DNA of 64,000 nucleotides from Sulfitobacter noctilucicola (GTDB lineage Bacteria > Pseudomonadota > Alphaproteobacteria > Rhodobacterales > Rhodobacteraceae), in contig NZ_JASD01000008.1 in NCBI RefSeq assembly GCF_000622385.1, forward strand, positions 806,001 through 870,000. Direction: 5' to 3'. Every line of letters begins with the position of its first letter. Positions within the stretch are counted from its first letter, which is position 1. This document shows positions 34,635-43,381 of the stretch, piece after piece. Made by a program: the position numbers and the translations under genes. The notes under the pieces are model-generated. The model saw only the letters and a list, made by a program, of their open reading frames with translations. It was not told the origin of the DNA and searched no databases.

Positions 34635-35804
34635 ATGGGAATTCTGCCAATCATCGACGAAAGCACAGCCGAGCTGACCGAGATATTCGAGGATTTGCAC
34701 GCGCACCCCGAAATTGGATTTACCGAAGTCCGCACAGCGGGCATCGTCGCTGAAAAACTACGCGCTTACGGCGTGGATGAAGTGCACGAGGGCATCGCAA
34801 AAACCGGCGTTGTGGGCATTATCAAAGGCAAAGGCGATGGCAAGCAGCGCATCGGTTTGCGTGCCGACATGGATGCGCTGCCGATTGATGAACAGACGAA
34901 CCTGGCGTATTCCTCCAAAAATCCTGGCGTCATGCACGCCTGCGGTCACGACAGTCACACAACCATGTTGCTCGGCGCGGCCAAGCACCTCGCAGCTACC
35001 CGCGATTTTGACGGCACCGCCGTGGTGATTTTTCAGCCTGCCGAAGAAGGTTTGGGCGGCGCGCGCGGCATGATCGCCGAAGGGCTGTTCGACCGCTTTC
35101 CAGTCGATGAAGTGTACGGCATGCACAATTATCCCGATGGTCAGCCCGGAAAATTCGCCATCTGCAAAGGTACCGCGATGGCGGGCGCATCCTTTTTCGA
35201 CATTCATGTGCAAGGGCGCGGCAGCCATGCGGCAATGCCTCAAGCGAGCCGTGATCCGGTGGTGATCGCCTCTGCACTTGTCGGGCAAATCCAGTCAATC
35301 GTCTCGCGCAACGTGGCACCGCTGGATGCTTGCGTTGTGTCTGTCACGCAAATCCATTCCGGTTCTGCCTATAACATCGTTCCTGATACCGCGACGCTGG
35401 CAGGGACAATCCGCTATTTCAAAGACGAGGTAATCGAACTGGCCGAGGCGCGGATGCAGGATCTCTGCGATGGCTTTGCCAAAGCGTATGGCGTCGAAAT
35501 CACCCTTGATCTGCGCAACATCTTCGATGTGTTGGTCAACGACGACAGTCTGTCAGATGCCTATATGGAAGCCGCCGCCGATATCGTCGGTGCCGAAAAT
35601 GTCTCTGATGACGCCCAGCCCGCGACAGGGTCAGAGGACTTTGCCGATATGCTCAAGGTTGTGCCCGGTGCCTACTGCCGCGTGGGACACATGGGCACGA
35701 TGCCCCTGCATAATCCGGGGTTTGTGCTTGGGCCGGAGCTTTTGCCTGTGGGTGCATCGATCATGGCGCGTCTGGTAGAGCGTCGTCTGCCGATAGGGGC
35801 CTAA
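34635..35804 (+). CDS. M20-family amidohydrolase (hippurate hydrolase / N-acyl-amino-acid hydrolase type)
   Basis: The 389-residue M20D-type enzyme is preceded by AAGGAG. The metal ligands are visible in 'HACGHDSHTTMLLGAAKHL', 'FQPAEEGLGGARGMI', 'MHNYP' and a C-terminal 'HNPGF', and a dimerisation domain is inserted in the middle ('FFDIHVQGRGSHAAMPQ'). Such enzymes cut N-acyl or N-benzoyl groups from amino acids, or split small peptides, in the cytoplasm. As the last gene of the importer operon it probably acts on the imported compound. It converges on the amine oxidase gene with 19 bases between the stops. Confidence 0.93.
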   Translation: MGILPIIDESTAELTEIFEDLHAHPEIGFTEVRTAGIVAEKLRAYGVDEVHEGIAKTGVVGIIKGKGDGKQRIGLRADMDALPIDEQTNLAYSSKNPGVMHACGHDSHTTMLLGAAKHLAATRDFDGTAVVIFQPAEEGLGGARGMIAEGLFDRFPVDEVYGMHNYPDGQPGKFAICKGTAMAGASFFDIHVQGRGSHAAMPQASRDPVVIASALVGQIQSIVSRNVAPLDACVVSVTQIHSGSAYNIVPDTATLAGTIRYFKDEVIELAEARMQDLCDGFAKAYGVEITLDLRNIFDVLVNDDSLSDAYMEAAADIVGAENVSDDAQPATGSEDFADMLKVVPGAYCRVGHMGTMPLHNPGFVLGPELLPVGASIMARLVERRLPIGA

Positions 35805-35823
35805 GAAGCAGTCGATTCAGACC

Positions 35824-36873
35824 CTACTCACCCATCCGTAACAAAACATCCTCAGCAGCTTCCAACGCGCCTTCGAGGTAGCCACCAAATTGCTGCGCAA
35901 CCTCTGTGCCAGCGAACTGGAGCCTTCCGTCCCAAAGGTTATCAAGCGCCGGCGGGAAGCCATAAACCGGATGCTGCATCAGTGGCATCTGATCGGCTTG
36001 CGTCGCGGTTTCTTTCGCTTGCGCCCAGTCCGCGATGATGAACTTGGCGGGTGTCAAAGCCTGCGCACCAAATAACCGACCAAGTTGTTCAATAACGGCC
36101 CCCTTTAACGCCGTCTGATCCGTCCGCATGGCAGGTGGCACACCGATAAATCCGAACAGGGCGTATGGCCCATCCATCATCGCAGAAGCGTCATGGATTT
36201 CGACCATCGGTCCTCGCCTGCTCATTGCGTCACCCGACAGCCCCGCTTCGCGCCAGAACGGGGCATCATAGATCGCAAGCGCCTTGGCCTGTCCGGCCAT
36301 CCACGTCGGGACATTTCGAAATGTAGTCGTGACCTTATCCGGCAGGACAGGATCAAACCGCAGGTCCCCCACCAATCTGGGTGGCATGGCGAAAACGATC
36401 CGCTCTGCCGTGATGATCGAACCGTCGGCAAAGGTCACCTCGACACGCTCTTCGATACGCCGGATCGCCGTTGCGGTTTGCTTCAAACGAATACGCCGTT
36501 GGGGAATGGATTGAGCCAACGCCTCCACAAGCGCCGTAAAGCCACCCGCGACCCGTAGCGATCCCTGCATCGCCGACATCCCCTGCCCGCGCTGCACTTG
36601 CCCCTGGCCGTCTTCGTACATCAGATCGCCCTGTGCGTATTGCTCAAACACCTGCAGGCCAAGCTGATTGATCAATGTCGCTATGCGCGGTTGGCCTTGC
36701 CAGAACCATGCCGGCCCCAGATCAAAAGCGGCACCCTGATAATGCGCAGCATTGATGCGCCCGCCCAACCTGTCGCGGGCGTCTACCAGCTGGTATTCTT
36801 TAGATTGCGCCTCAAGCGCCTGCGCGACACGCAAGCCTGAAAGGCCCGCGCCGATAATAAGCGTTTGCGTCAT
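35824..36873 (-). CDS. FAD-dependent amine oxidase family protein
   Basis: The 349-residue flavoprotein begins with the Rossmann motif 'LIIGAGLSGLRVAQALE' and an 'RLGGRI' arginine motif near 37-42, as in monoamine oxidases. The C-terminal 'LQFAGTEVAQQFGGYLEGALEAAEDVL' closes the FAD site. It is about 100 residues shorter than typical MAO or putrescine oxidases, so part of the substrate domain is reduced. It has no signal peptide. It is the last gene of a minus-strand set with a Rieske oxygenase and a cupin protein; the six bases between the cupin stop and its start suggest coupled translation. The substrate is unknown: an amine, or a desaturation reaction. Confidence 0.85.
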   Translation of the reverse strand: MTQTLIIGAGLSGLRVAQALEAQSKEYQLVDARDRLGGRINAAHYQGAAFDLGPAWFWQGQPRIATLINQLGLQVFEQYAQGDLMYEDGQGQVQRGQGMSAMQGSLRVAGGFTALVEALAQSIPQRRIRLKQTATAIRRIEERVEVTFADGSIITAERIVFAMPPRLVGDLRFDPVLPDKVTTTFRNVPTWMAGQAKALAIYDAPFWREAGLSGDAMSRRGPMVEIHDASAMMDGPYALFGFIGVPPAMRTDQTALKGAVIEQLGRLFGAQALTPAKFIIADWAQAKETATQADQMPLMQHPVYGFPPALDNLWDGRLQFAGTEVAQQFGGYLEGALEAAEDVLLRMGE

Positions 36874-36879
36874 GGAAGA

Positions 36880-37533
36880 TCAGACGTCGGGCGCCGCAGC
36901 GAACGGCAGGTGTCCCGTCTTCATCCACAAGGTTGCGCCATCAGCCCCCGCAGTCAGGTCCAATGCCATCCCGTCAGGCAGGCGTAACCAACCACCCTGA
37001 TCCAAGGTGTCACCGCTTTCACTGATCGAACCGGATAGCACGAGCACTTCCGTCCCTCCGGGACCTTCTTGACTCATATCCTCGCCCGCGCGCAGCTCAT
37101 GGTACGTGACCTTTTCGCGTGCATCCTCGTGCAAAACGGCATGTCCCTCTTGAGCTGCTGCGCTCATGTCCAGATGGAATTGTGTGCGGTCTTCGGGATC
37201 GAATTGCCAAAGCTTTACGAAAATGGTGCACCCGCTCGCAGATCCCGGTGTGTGTGCCGTCGTCGGCGGATTGCGCACATAGGTCCCTGCGGGGTAATCT
37301 CCGTGCTCATCCTGAAAAACGCCTTCGAGCACGATGAATTCCTCACCACCCGAATGGGTATGAGCAGAGAAGGAGGAACCGGGCGCGTATCTTACAATGC
37401 TGGTGGCGCGGGCCACTTCATCGCCGATCCGGTCCAGCATGCGCCTGTCCACACCCGGCATCGGAGAAGCCTGCCAATCCAGTGCGCTGGATTGCACGGC
37501 AACCCGTCTGGTAAAATCTGCGTTCAATTCCAT
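36880..37533 (-). CDS. Cupin-domain protein (ChrR-like, two cupin halves)
   Basis: The protein has 217 residues from the ATG at 37533, with GGGA upstream; a start at 37575 would overlap the Rieske gene. Cupin motif 1 is clear, '[22 protein letters not shown]', with His/His/Glu metal ligands, followed by '[17 protein letters not shown]'. The C-terminal half repeats a weaker cupin ('[14 protein letters not shown]'), in which most metal ligands are lost. This is the shape of the ChrR cupin-like part, but the zinc anti-sigma domain of ChrR is not present. It may be a small dioxygenase or a metal-dependent partner of the Rieske oxygenase 23 bases upstream. Confidence 0.8.
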   Translation of the reverse strand: MELNADFTRRVAVQSSALDWQASPMPGVDRRMLDRIGDEVARATSIVRYAPGSSFSAHTHSGGEEFIVLEGVFQDEHGDYPAGTYVRNPPTTAHTPGSASGCTIFVKLWQFDPEDRTQFHLDMSAAAQEGHAVLHEDAREKVTYHELRAGEDMSQEGPGGTEVLVLSGSISESGDTLDQGGWLRLPDGMALDLTAGADGATLWMKTGHLPFAAAPDV

Positions 37534-37555
37534 CGGAGTTCCCTTTGACAACACG

Positions 37556-38614
37556 CTAGCCGCGCATTTTGGCATCGACCATCGCTTCTTCAGCGATCAT
37601 CGCTTCTTCAGCGATCATCGCTTCAAGCTGTCTGCGGAATCTGAGCGGTCCTGCGTCGATACTCAAATCAATATGCGGTGAGGTCTTCTCTGTCATACCG
37701 ATCTGGACCTGATCCAGAACGGCGCGGTCTTCTTCAAAAGCATGGCGCACGTCTTCGGACATCATCTCGGAAAGGGCCTCATCGTCGGGACGTAGATTGC
37801 GCAGCTGGAACCAATAATACCGCGTTTCTGTCGCGCTGATCGGTGTCATAAAGTTATAGCTGTCCATGATGAATGTATCCTCATGCAACGGACCATCGAC
37901 ACCACCTGTACCCGCCGGCGTGAACACGGCGCGGATCAACGCATGGCCGGGATAGCGCACTTCATAATGCTGCAAACGGTCGCAGTTCCCCTCAAACGCT
38001 ACGATCTTTTTGTAGAATGGTGCAGGCGCGTGATCCATCATCCAGCGATGAACAATCACACCATTCTCCGTTTTGGTCACACGCAGCGGTGTGTCCTTGG
38101 TCGCAGGTGCCGCAAAGGACCCTTGATGCACCCAAGCGACATGTGTGGGATCCAGCAGGTTGTCGCACATCAGCAAGTAATGACAGTTCAGATGCATGGC
38201 CGCACCTGTGTTGAGGCCCCATGCCGGATCGTCGAAGTTGGCGATCTCCATAATGTCGTCCGGATCGGCAATCGCTGCGTTGCCCATCCAGATCCAGACC
38301 AGTCCGTAGCGTTCTTCGATCGGGTAAGCGCGCACCTGCGCCTGTGACGGGATACGCCCACCACCGGGTGCCCAGACACATTGACCCGCACAATCAAACG
38401 TCAGGCCGTGATACCCGCATTCAACCGTCTCGCCCTTGATACGTCCCTTGGATAACGGCAGCTTGCGATGTGGGCATGCATCCTCCAGCGCGATCACCTC
38501 GCCAGCTGTGGTGCGAAACATGCATATCTTTTCTTCCAGCACGATAACCTGCTGCAAAGTATCAGTTATCTCGTGACCCCAAGCCGCAACATACCACGCA
38601 TTTTTTAGAAACAT
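37556..38614 (-). CDS. Rieske [2Fe-2S] aromatic oxygenase, VanA-like alpha subunit
   Basis: The protein has 352 residues from the ATG at 38614, with AGGAAGG upstream; an in-frame start at 38647 lacks a site. The Rieske cluster ligands are 'CPHRKLPL' and 'CGYHGLTF' (~48-70), and the mononuclear iron motif is '[15 protein letters not shown]' (~140-155), as in vanillate O-demethylase and related one-component oxygenases. It would hydroxylate or O/N-demethylate an aromatic or cyclic substrate, with electrons from a reductase not encoded here (PaaE lies 5 kb away but belongs to another complex). The C-terminus ends in repeats of MIAEEA encoded by an 18-base tandem repeat. It is the first gene of the Rieske-cupin-amine oxidase set. 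Confidence 0.9.
   Translation of the reverse strand: MFLKNAWYVAAWGHEITDTLQQVIVLEEKICMFRTTAGEVIALEDACPHRKLPLSKGRIKGETVECGYHGLTFDCAGQCVWAPGGGRIPSQAQVRAYPIEERYGLVWIWMGNAAIADPDDIMEIANFDDPAWGLNTGAAMHLNCHYLLMCDNLLDPTHVAWVHQGSFAAPATKDTPLRVTKTENGVIVHRWMMDHAPAPFYKKIVAFEGNCDRLQHYEVRYPGHALIRAVFTPAGTGGVDGPLHEDTFIMDSYNFMTPISATETRYYWFQLRNLRPDDEALSEMMSEDVRHAFEEDRAVLDQVQIGMTEKTSPHIDLSIDAGPLRFRRQLEAMIAEEAMIAEEAMVDAKMRG
37581..37624. repeat. 18-base tandem repeat in the 3' end of the Rieske oxygenase gene
   Basis: The unit ATCGCTTCTTCAGCGATC occurs at 37581-37598 and 37599-37616, with eight further matching bases to 37624. On the coding strand it gives the hexapeptide MIAEEA repeated in frame near the C-terminus. 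Being a multiple of three, the copy number could change without shifting the frame. Confidence 0.85.
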
Positions 38615-38759
38615 CTTTGCTGCCTTCCTACTACACCGGTTGCACATCCTACCGCTGGGTTATCAGACGATTTCCACATCGCAGGCAAATTTATGTGTTC
38701 TAGCAAACCTTTGTTTACCTTTCATTTCTATCCATTTTCGTACCGAAAAAGGAAATGCG

Positions 38760-39479
38760 ATGTTTCAGACGCTATCAATACCAAAACTGGAAGAACTTCT
38801 CGACCAATTTTCTGTGCCGATGTTTGTCATTGAACGGACCGGTCCAAGAGAGAGTTTCATTCTCGCGACCCTCAACCGCGCGTTCGAAGAGCTTTCAGGC
38901 ACGTCCCGCCACGACTTGCTAGGCCAACCAATCATTCGGCTCGCCTCAACCGGGATGCCAGAAGAAGCGATATCGTACTACCGAAACTGCATACGAACAG
39001 GGGAGACTGTCCGTTTCTCATACACCTATACAGATGAAAACGGCGACGTGTTGTGGGAGACAACGCTTCAACATGCAAACGGACCTGATAACGAAGACCG
39101 CATTATTGCAACCGCCATGAAGTTGCCGCGAGAGCAGTCAGCGCTTCAGGACCAGCTTGCCTTTGATGATCTGCACTACTTTTCGTCTATGGCCGATTTA
39201 CAGCTTGAGAACCTGAGCTCTGCATTCGACAGTGTGGTCTGTCGGCCAGGTTTCACGGAGATAGACGAAGATCGCGTGATGCGCTTGCATGCCGTTTGCC
39301 GAACCGTTCAGCGAAGTGTCGCTGACATCAAAGATATCGTGAGGCGCGCCCAGATCAGACATGCGCGCCAAGTTGCGCCGCCTATCGCGTCATGTACCCA
39401 CAAAATGGACACTGGCCCGCAGTTGGACACAGCGCGCGCCATTGTGGCAACCAGCGGTGTGCGAAACACGTTCCGCTAG
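38760..39479 (+). CDS. PAS (LOV-like) sensor protein without an output domain
   Basis: The protein has 239 residues from the ATG at 38760, preceded by AAGGA. A PAS domain covers ~12-125 ('FVIERTGPRESFILATLNRAFEELSG' in the first part, then 'FSYTYTDENGDVLWETTLQ'). The LOV cysteine motif (NCRFLQ) is absent. The C-terminal ~110 residues are helical with no histidine-kinase ATPase, GGDEF or HTH signature, so signalling would be by protein contact. It is divergent from the Rieske gene (145 bases) and 102 bases before the paa operon on the same strand. The A+T-rich upstream region suggests its own promoter. Confidence 0.72.
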   Translation: MFQTLSIPKLEELLDQFSVPMFVIERTGPRESFILATLNRAFEELSGTSRHDLLGQPIIRLASTGMPEEAISYYRNCIRTGETVRFSYTYTDENGDVLWETTLQHANGPDNEDRIIATAMKLPREQSALQDQLAFDDLHYFSSMADLQLENLSSAFDSVVCRPGFTEIDEDRVMRLHAVCRTVQRSVADIKDIVRRAQIRHARQVAPPIASCTHKMDTGPQLDTARAIVATSGVRNTFR

Positions 39480-39486
39480 ATGATAC

Positions 39487-39522
39487 GTTACCGAATTTTT
39501 TCACCCACGATTTTTTCGTAAC
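39487..39522. promoter_or_regulatory. Inverted repeat upstream of the paa operon: candidate regulator site
   Basis: GTTACCGAA (39487-39495) and TTCGTAAC (39515-39522) form an inverted repeat with one extra base in the left arm and a 19-base centre. It lies just upstream of the candidate paa promoter. As the operon ends in paaX, PaaX binding here is a reasonable guess, but I have not matched it to a known consensus. Confidence 0.45.
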
Positions 39523-39529
39523 ATTTAAC

Positions 39530-39558
39530 TTGCCAGATTGCTCCTGTTCCCATATTTT
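39530..39558 (+). promoter_or_regulatory. Candidate sigma-70 promoter of the paa operon
   Basis: TTGCCA (39530-39535) and TATTTT (39553-39558) are 17 bases apart, 24 bases before the thiolase ATG at 39582. The GGGGA ribosome-binding site lies between. The short leader leaves no room for an attenuator. Confidence 0.5.
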
Positions 39559-39581
39559 CTTGAGAGAATGGGGAACTTACT

Positions 39582-40784
39582 ATGACAGCTTTTATTTGTG
39601 ACGCGCAGCGCACACCAATCGGACGTTTCGGTGGAAGCCTTTCTTCGGTGCGTGCCGATGATCTGGCAGCAATACCGATCGCAGCCTTGATGGCGCGCAA
39701 CCCGGATGTGGATTGGTCACGTGTGGACGACGTTATCATGGGCTGTGCCAATCAGGCCGGTGAAGACAACCGCAACGTGGCGCGTATGGCGTCTCTTCTT
39801 GCTGGCCTGCCTGTGGATGTCCCCGGTGCCACAATCAATCGGTTATGCGCGTCCGGAATGGATGCTGTAGGTGCCGCATCCCGTGCGATCCGTGCAGGCG
39901 ATATCGATCTGGCCATCGCGGGCGGTGTCGAAAGCATGACCCGTGCGCCCTTTGTGATGCCGAAAGCCGAAACCGCGTTCTCTCGCGGGAATGCAGTTTA
40001 TGATACGACCATCGGCTGGCGCTTTGTGAACCCCAAGATGAAAGCACAGTATGGTGTCGATTCGATGCCTGAAACTGCCGATAATGTCGCCGCGGACTAT
40101 GATGTAAGCCGTGCCGATCAGGATGCGTTTGCCTACCGCAGCCAGCAACGCTGGGCTGCTGCCGATGCTGCCGGTGTGTTTGCAGAAGAAATTACGCCCG
40201 TCACTATTCCTCAGCGCAAAGGCGATCCGGTTACCGTAGACCGCGACGAGCATCCTCGCCCCGATACAGCACTTGAAAAGTTGGGTAAACTGCGTGGCAT
40301 CAACGGTGCCGACCTCACTGTGACGGCGGGCAACGCGTCTGGCGTCAATGACGGTGCCGCCGCTATGTTGCTGGCTTCTGAACAGGCCGCCAAAGATCAC
40401 AACCTGACACCCATCGCCCGCGTTGTCGCCATGTCTGCCGCTGGTGTTGAGCCTCGTGTCATGGGCATCGGTCCGATCCCGGCCTGTCAGAAGGTGCTTG
40501 CACGCGCCGGTCTGACGATCGACCAAATGGACGTGATCGAACTGAACGAGGCATTTGCCTCGCAAGGTATCGCCACTCTGCGCGCACTTGGCGTGGCGGA
40601 TGATGCCCCGCACGTTAACGCCAACGGCGGCGCTATTGCCATCGGCCATCCGCTGGGCATGTCCGGCGCACGTCTGGTGATGACTGCAGCCCTGCAACTG
40701 AAACGAACCGGCGGCCGCTATGCCCTTTGCACCATGTGTGTGGGTGTAGGTCAGGGCGTCGCCATGATCTTAGAGCGCACCTGA
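39582..40784 (+). CDS. paaJ: 3-oxoadipyl-CoA/3-oxo-5,6-dehydrosuberyl-CoA thiolase (PaaJ/PcaF type)
   Basis: The 400-residue thiolase has the acyl-accepting Cys in 'NRLCASGMDAV' (~90), 'GGAIAIGHPLGMSGAR' with the active-site His (~355) and the second Cys in 'CTMCVGVGQG' (~385). It cleaves 3-oxoadipyl-CoA, and in the phenylacetate route also 3-oxo-5,6-dehydrosuberyl-CoA, with CoA. Its position at the head of the paa operon, 32 bases before paaA, supports the PaaJ role; the enzyme may equally serve a beta-ketoadipate pathway as PcaF, since the two are not separable by sequence alone. Confidence 0.88.
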   Translation: MTAFICDAQRTPIGRFGGSLSSVRADDLAAIPIAALMARNPDVDWSRVDDVIMGCANQAGEDNRNVARMASLLAGLPVDVPGATINRLCASGMDAVGAASRAIRAGDIDLAIAGGVESMTRAPFVMPKAETAFSRGNAVYDTTIGWRFVNPKMKAQYGVDSMPETADNVAADYDVSRADQDAFAYRSQQRWAAADAAGVFAEEITPVTIPQRKGDPVTVDRDEHPRPDTALEKLGKLRGINGADLTVTAGNASGVNDGAAAMLLASEQAAKDHNLTPIARVVAMSAAGVEPRVMGIGPIPACQKVLARAGLTIDQMDVIELNEAFASQGIATLRALGVADDAPHVNANGGAIAIGHPLGMSGARLVMTAALQLKRTGGRYALCTMCVGVGQGVAMILERT

Positions 40785-40816
40785 AAACGCTGCTCATTCT
40801 TGAAAGGACCTGAACG

Positions 40817-41809
40817 ATGTATGCACAGATGATCAAGTCTACCGGTCAGGGGGTCAAATCCCTTGATGAAATGGAACCGCAAGAACGCGCCTTTCAGGAA
40901 CGCATCAACGCGGGCGGCAAGATTGAGCCAAAGGACTGGATGCCGGAAGGCTACCGCAAGAACCTGATCCGCCAGATCGGTCAGCACGCCCATTCGGAGA
41001 TTGTAGGCCAACTGCCCGAAGGCAACTGGATCACACGCGCACCCACGCTGGAGCGCAAAGCGATACTTCTTGCCAAGGTGCAGGATGAAGCCGGTCATGG
41101 CCTGTATCTTTACTGTGCCGCCGAAACGCTGGGTGTCACGCGTGACGATCTCACCCGTGATCTGCTTTCTGGCAAGATGAAGTATTCTTCGATCTTCAAT
41201 TATCCGACCCTAACATGGGCCGATATGGGAGCTGTAGGTTGGCTGGTCGATGGTGCCGCGATTATGAATCAGGTGCCTTTGCAGCGTACGTCTTACGGCC
41301 CCTATGCCCGTGCGATGGTCCGCATCTGCAAAGAGGAATCCTTCCACCAGCGGCAGGGTTTCGACATCATGATGAAGATGGCCAACGGCACGGAGGCACA
41401 GCGCAAAATGGCGCAGGATGCGCTCAATCGTTTCTGGGGCCCGGCGCTGATGATGTTCGGCCCGTCGGATGCAGAATCTGTTCATTCCGCGCAATCCATG
41501 GCGTGGAAGATCAAGATGAATTCGAATGATGAGTTGCGCCAGAAATTCGTGGATCAGACCGCCCCGCAAGCCGAGTATCTTGGCCTGACGATACCGGACG
41601 AGACCTGCAAGCTGAACGAAGAAACCGGTCATTACGACTTTGCCCAACCCGACTGGCAAGAGTTCTTTGATGTGCTCAAGGGCAATGGCCCCTGCAACAC
41701 GGAACGGTTGGAAGCACGTAACAAGGCGTGGGATGACGGTCGCTGGGTGCGTGAGGGTCTGCTGGCCCATGCCGCCAAGAAGCGCAGTGCAAAAATGGCG
41801 GCGGAGTAA
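40817..41809 (+). CDS. paaA: 1,2-phenylacetyl-CoA epoxidase, catalytic subunit A
   Basis: The 330-residue ferritin-like protein has the di-iron ligands in '[10 protein letters not shown]' (E91, H94) and '[10 protein letters not shown]' (~171-180). PaaA, with PaaC as scaffold and PaaB as bridge, epoxidises the ring of phenylacetyl-CoA using O2 and electrons from PaaE. AAGGA precedes the ATG. It is followed after five bases by paaB. Confidence 0.97.
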   Translation: MYAQMIKSTGQGVKSLDEMEPQERAFQERINAGGKIEPKDWMPEGYRKNLIRQIGQHAHSEIVGQLPEGNWITRAPTLERKAILLAKVQDEAGHGLYLYCAAETLGVTRDDLTRDLLSGKMKYSSIFNYPTLTWADMGAVGWLVDGAAIMNQVPLQRTSYGPYARAMVRICKEESFHQRQGFDIMMKMANGTEAQRKMAQDALNRFWGPALMMFGPSDAESVHSAQSMAWKIKMNSNDELRQKFVDQTAPQAEYLGLTIPDETCKLNEETGHYDFAQPDWQEFFDVLKGNGPCNTERLEARNKAWDDGRWVREGLLAHAAKKRSAKMAAE

Positions 41810-41814
41810 CTGAA

Positions 41815-42159
41815 ATGAGCAGCCCTGAATCAAGTCCTTACAAGGCAACCAAAGCAACCGAACATGCAGAGACACGTAAAACCGAATGGCCCCTTTGGGA
41901 GATTTTCATTCGGGGGCAGCATGGCCTGAGCCATCGTCACGTTGGATCCTTGCACGCGGCAGACGCTGAGATGGCGATCAAAAACGCCCGCGACGTCTAT
42001 ACTCGTCGCAACGAAGGCGTGAGCATTTGGGCTGTTGAAGCATCGGCCATCGCTGCCTCCTCCCCCGAAGAAAAGGGTGCGCTCTATGAGCCAGCGAACG
42101 ATAAGGTATACCGCCACCCCACATTCTTCGACATTCCTGACGAAGTGGGGGCGATGTGA
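41815..42159 (+). CDS. paaB: 1,2-phenylacetyl-CoA epoxidase subunit B
   Basis: The 114-residue protein has the PaaB core 'WPLWEIFIRGQHGLSHRHVGSLHAADAE' (shown in the family as one block; residues ~24-51) and 'YTRRNEGVSIWAV'. It bridges PaaAC dimers and is needed for epoxidase activity. Its stop overlaps the GTG start of paaC (GTGA at 42156-42159). Confidence 0.95.
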   Translation: MSSPESSPYKATKATEHAETRKTEWPLWEIFIRGQHGLSHRHVGSLHAADAEMAIKNARDVYTRRNEGVSIWAVEASAIAASSPEEKGALYEPANDKVYRHPTFFDIPDEVGAM

Positions 42160-42911
42160 CCGACCCGCTGTTCGAATATCTGTGCCGATTGGGTGATAAT
42201 ACGCTGGTTTTGGGTCATCGCGTATCCGAATGGTGCGGCGTTGCACCGGTGATCGAAGAGGACATTGCCCTCGCCAATACCGCACTTGACCTTATCGGTC
42301 AGACGCAACTGTGGCTTGGTCTGGCCGGGGAGGTCGAAGGAAAGGAACGTGATGCCGATGCGCTTGCGTTTCACCGCGATGCCTGGGACTTCAGGAACGT
42401 CCTTTTGGTTGAGCAACCCAACGGAGATTTCGGTCAGACGATGATGCGGCAGTTCCTGTTCGACAGCTGGCATCTGCTGATGCTTAAGGGACTGATGACC
42501 TCTTCTCACGACCAGATTGCAGCAACTGCGGAGAAATCAGTCAAAGAGGTCACGTACCACCTTGAGCGGTCTCAGGACACTGTAATTGGTCTTGGTGACG
42601 GGACAGAGGAAAGCCATAACCGCATGCAAGCAGCCCTTGATCGGCTTTGGCCCTATGCGGGCGAGATGTTTCTGTCCGATGATGTAGACAACGCGATGGT
42701 AGAACAGGGTCTAGCACCCGATACCGCCGCACTGCGTCCTGCGTTCGACGCACACCTTTCCGATGTTTTGTCAGAGGCGACACTGACCAGACCCGAAGAC
42801 GACTTCACTCACAAAGGTGGCAAGAACGGTGTGCGCCATACTGAGCATCTAGGTCATATGCTGACGCAAATGCAATGGCTGCAACGCGCCTATCCGGATG
42901 CGACATGGTGA
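42156..42911 (+). CDS. paaC: 1,2-phenylacetyl-CoA epoxidase, structural subunit C
   Basis: The 251-residue ferritin-like protein resembles PaaC. It starts at GTG 42156, overlapping the paaB stop. It shows 'RLGDNTLVLGHRVSEWCG' at the start and 'HLERSQDTVIGLGDGTEES' in the middle; PaaC lacks a working di-iron centre and holds PaaA. The end overlaps the start of paaD by seven bases. Confidence 0.95.
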   Translation: MTDPLFEYLCRLGDNTLVLGHRVSEWCGVAPVIEEDIALANTALDLIGQTQLWLGLAGEVEGKERDADALAFHRDAWDFRNVLLVEQPNGDFGQTMMRQFLFDSWHLLMLKGLMTSSHDQIAATAEKSVKEVTYHLERSQDTVIGLGDGTEESHNRMQAALDRLWPYAGEMFLSDDVDNAMVEQGLAPDTAALRPAFDAHLSDVLSEATLTRPEDDFTHKGGKNGVRHTEHLGHMLTQMQWLQRAYPDATW

Positions 42912-43372
42912 TAGAAAAACCAGCGTTAGAGACTGTTTGGTCATGGCTTTCTGATGTGCCAGATCCGGAAATTCCGGTGATATCTCTTACGGATCTGGGG
43001 ATCATCCGCGATGTGCAATGGCAGGGTGACACACTGGAAGTCACCGTGACGCCAACCTATTCAGGTTGCCCCGCGACCAGCATTATAAATCTGGACATCG
43101 AAACCGCTCTGCGCGAACGGGGCATCGAAAACCTGACTTTAAAACGGCAATTGTCGCCGGCATGGACGACGGACTGGCTCACCGAGAGCGGCAAAGCCAA
43201 GCTTGAGGCGTACGGCATTGCACCGCCCCAACCCGCAGGTGGTCCGCAGCATTGCCCTCATTGCAAATCCAGGGCCGTGGAAAAGATTAGCCAGTTCGGT
43301 TCGACGCCCTGCAAAGCACAGTGGCGTTGTACCGATTGCCTCGAACCCTTCGACTATTTCAAATGTATCTGA
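42905..43372 (+). CDS. paaD: Phenylacetyl-CoA epoxidase assembly protein PaaD
   Basis: The protein has 155 residues from the ATG at 42905 (a GTG at 42908 is equally placed). It is built from a MIP18/DUF59 domain ('VPDPEIPVISLTDLGIIRDV', 'YSGCPATSII') and a C-terminal zinc-ribbon-like part, 'CPHCKS' and 'CTDC'. PaaD is thought to help mature the Fe-S cluster of PaaE. It sits between paaC and paaE in the standard order. Confidence 0.94.
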   Translation: MVIEKPALETVWSWLSDVPDPEIPVISLTDLGIIRDVQWQGDTLEVTVTPTYSGCPATSIINLDIETALRERGIENLTLKRQLSPAWTTDWLTESGKAKLEAYGIAPPQPAGGPQHCPHCKSRAVEKISQFGSTPCKAQWRCTDCLEPFDYFKCI

Positions 43373-43381
43373 GGCGCTGAC

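Noticed and set aside
37581..37624. Short repeats considered as the start of a CRISPR array
   Set aside because: The units are directly joined without spacers and lie in frame within a gene.
39582..40784. Thiolase as an acetoacetyl-CoA thiolase of polyhydroxybutyrate synthesis
   Set aside because: The operon position before paaA and the CxS / GHP / CxG motif wording fit PaaJ/PcaF better, and no phaB or phaC is nearby.
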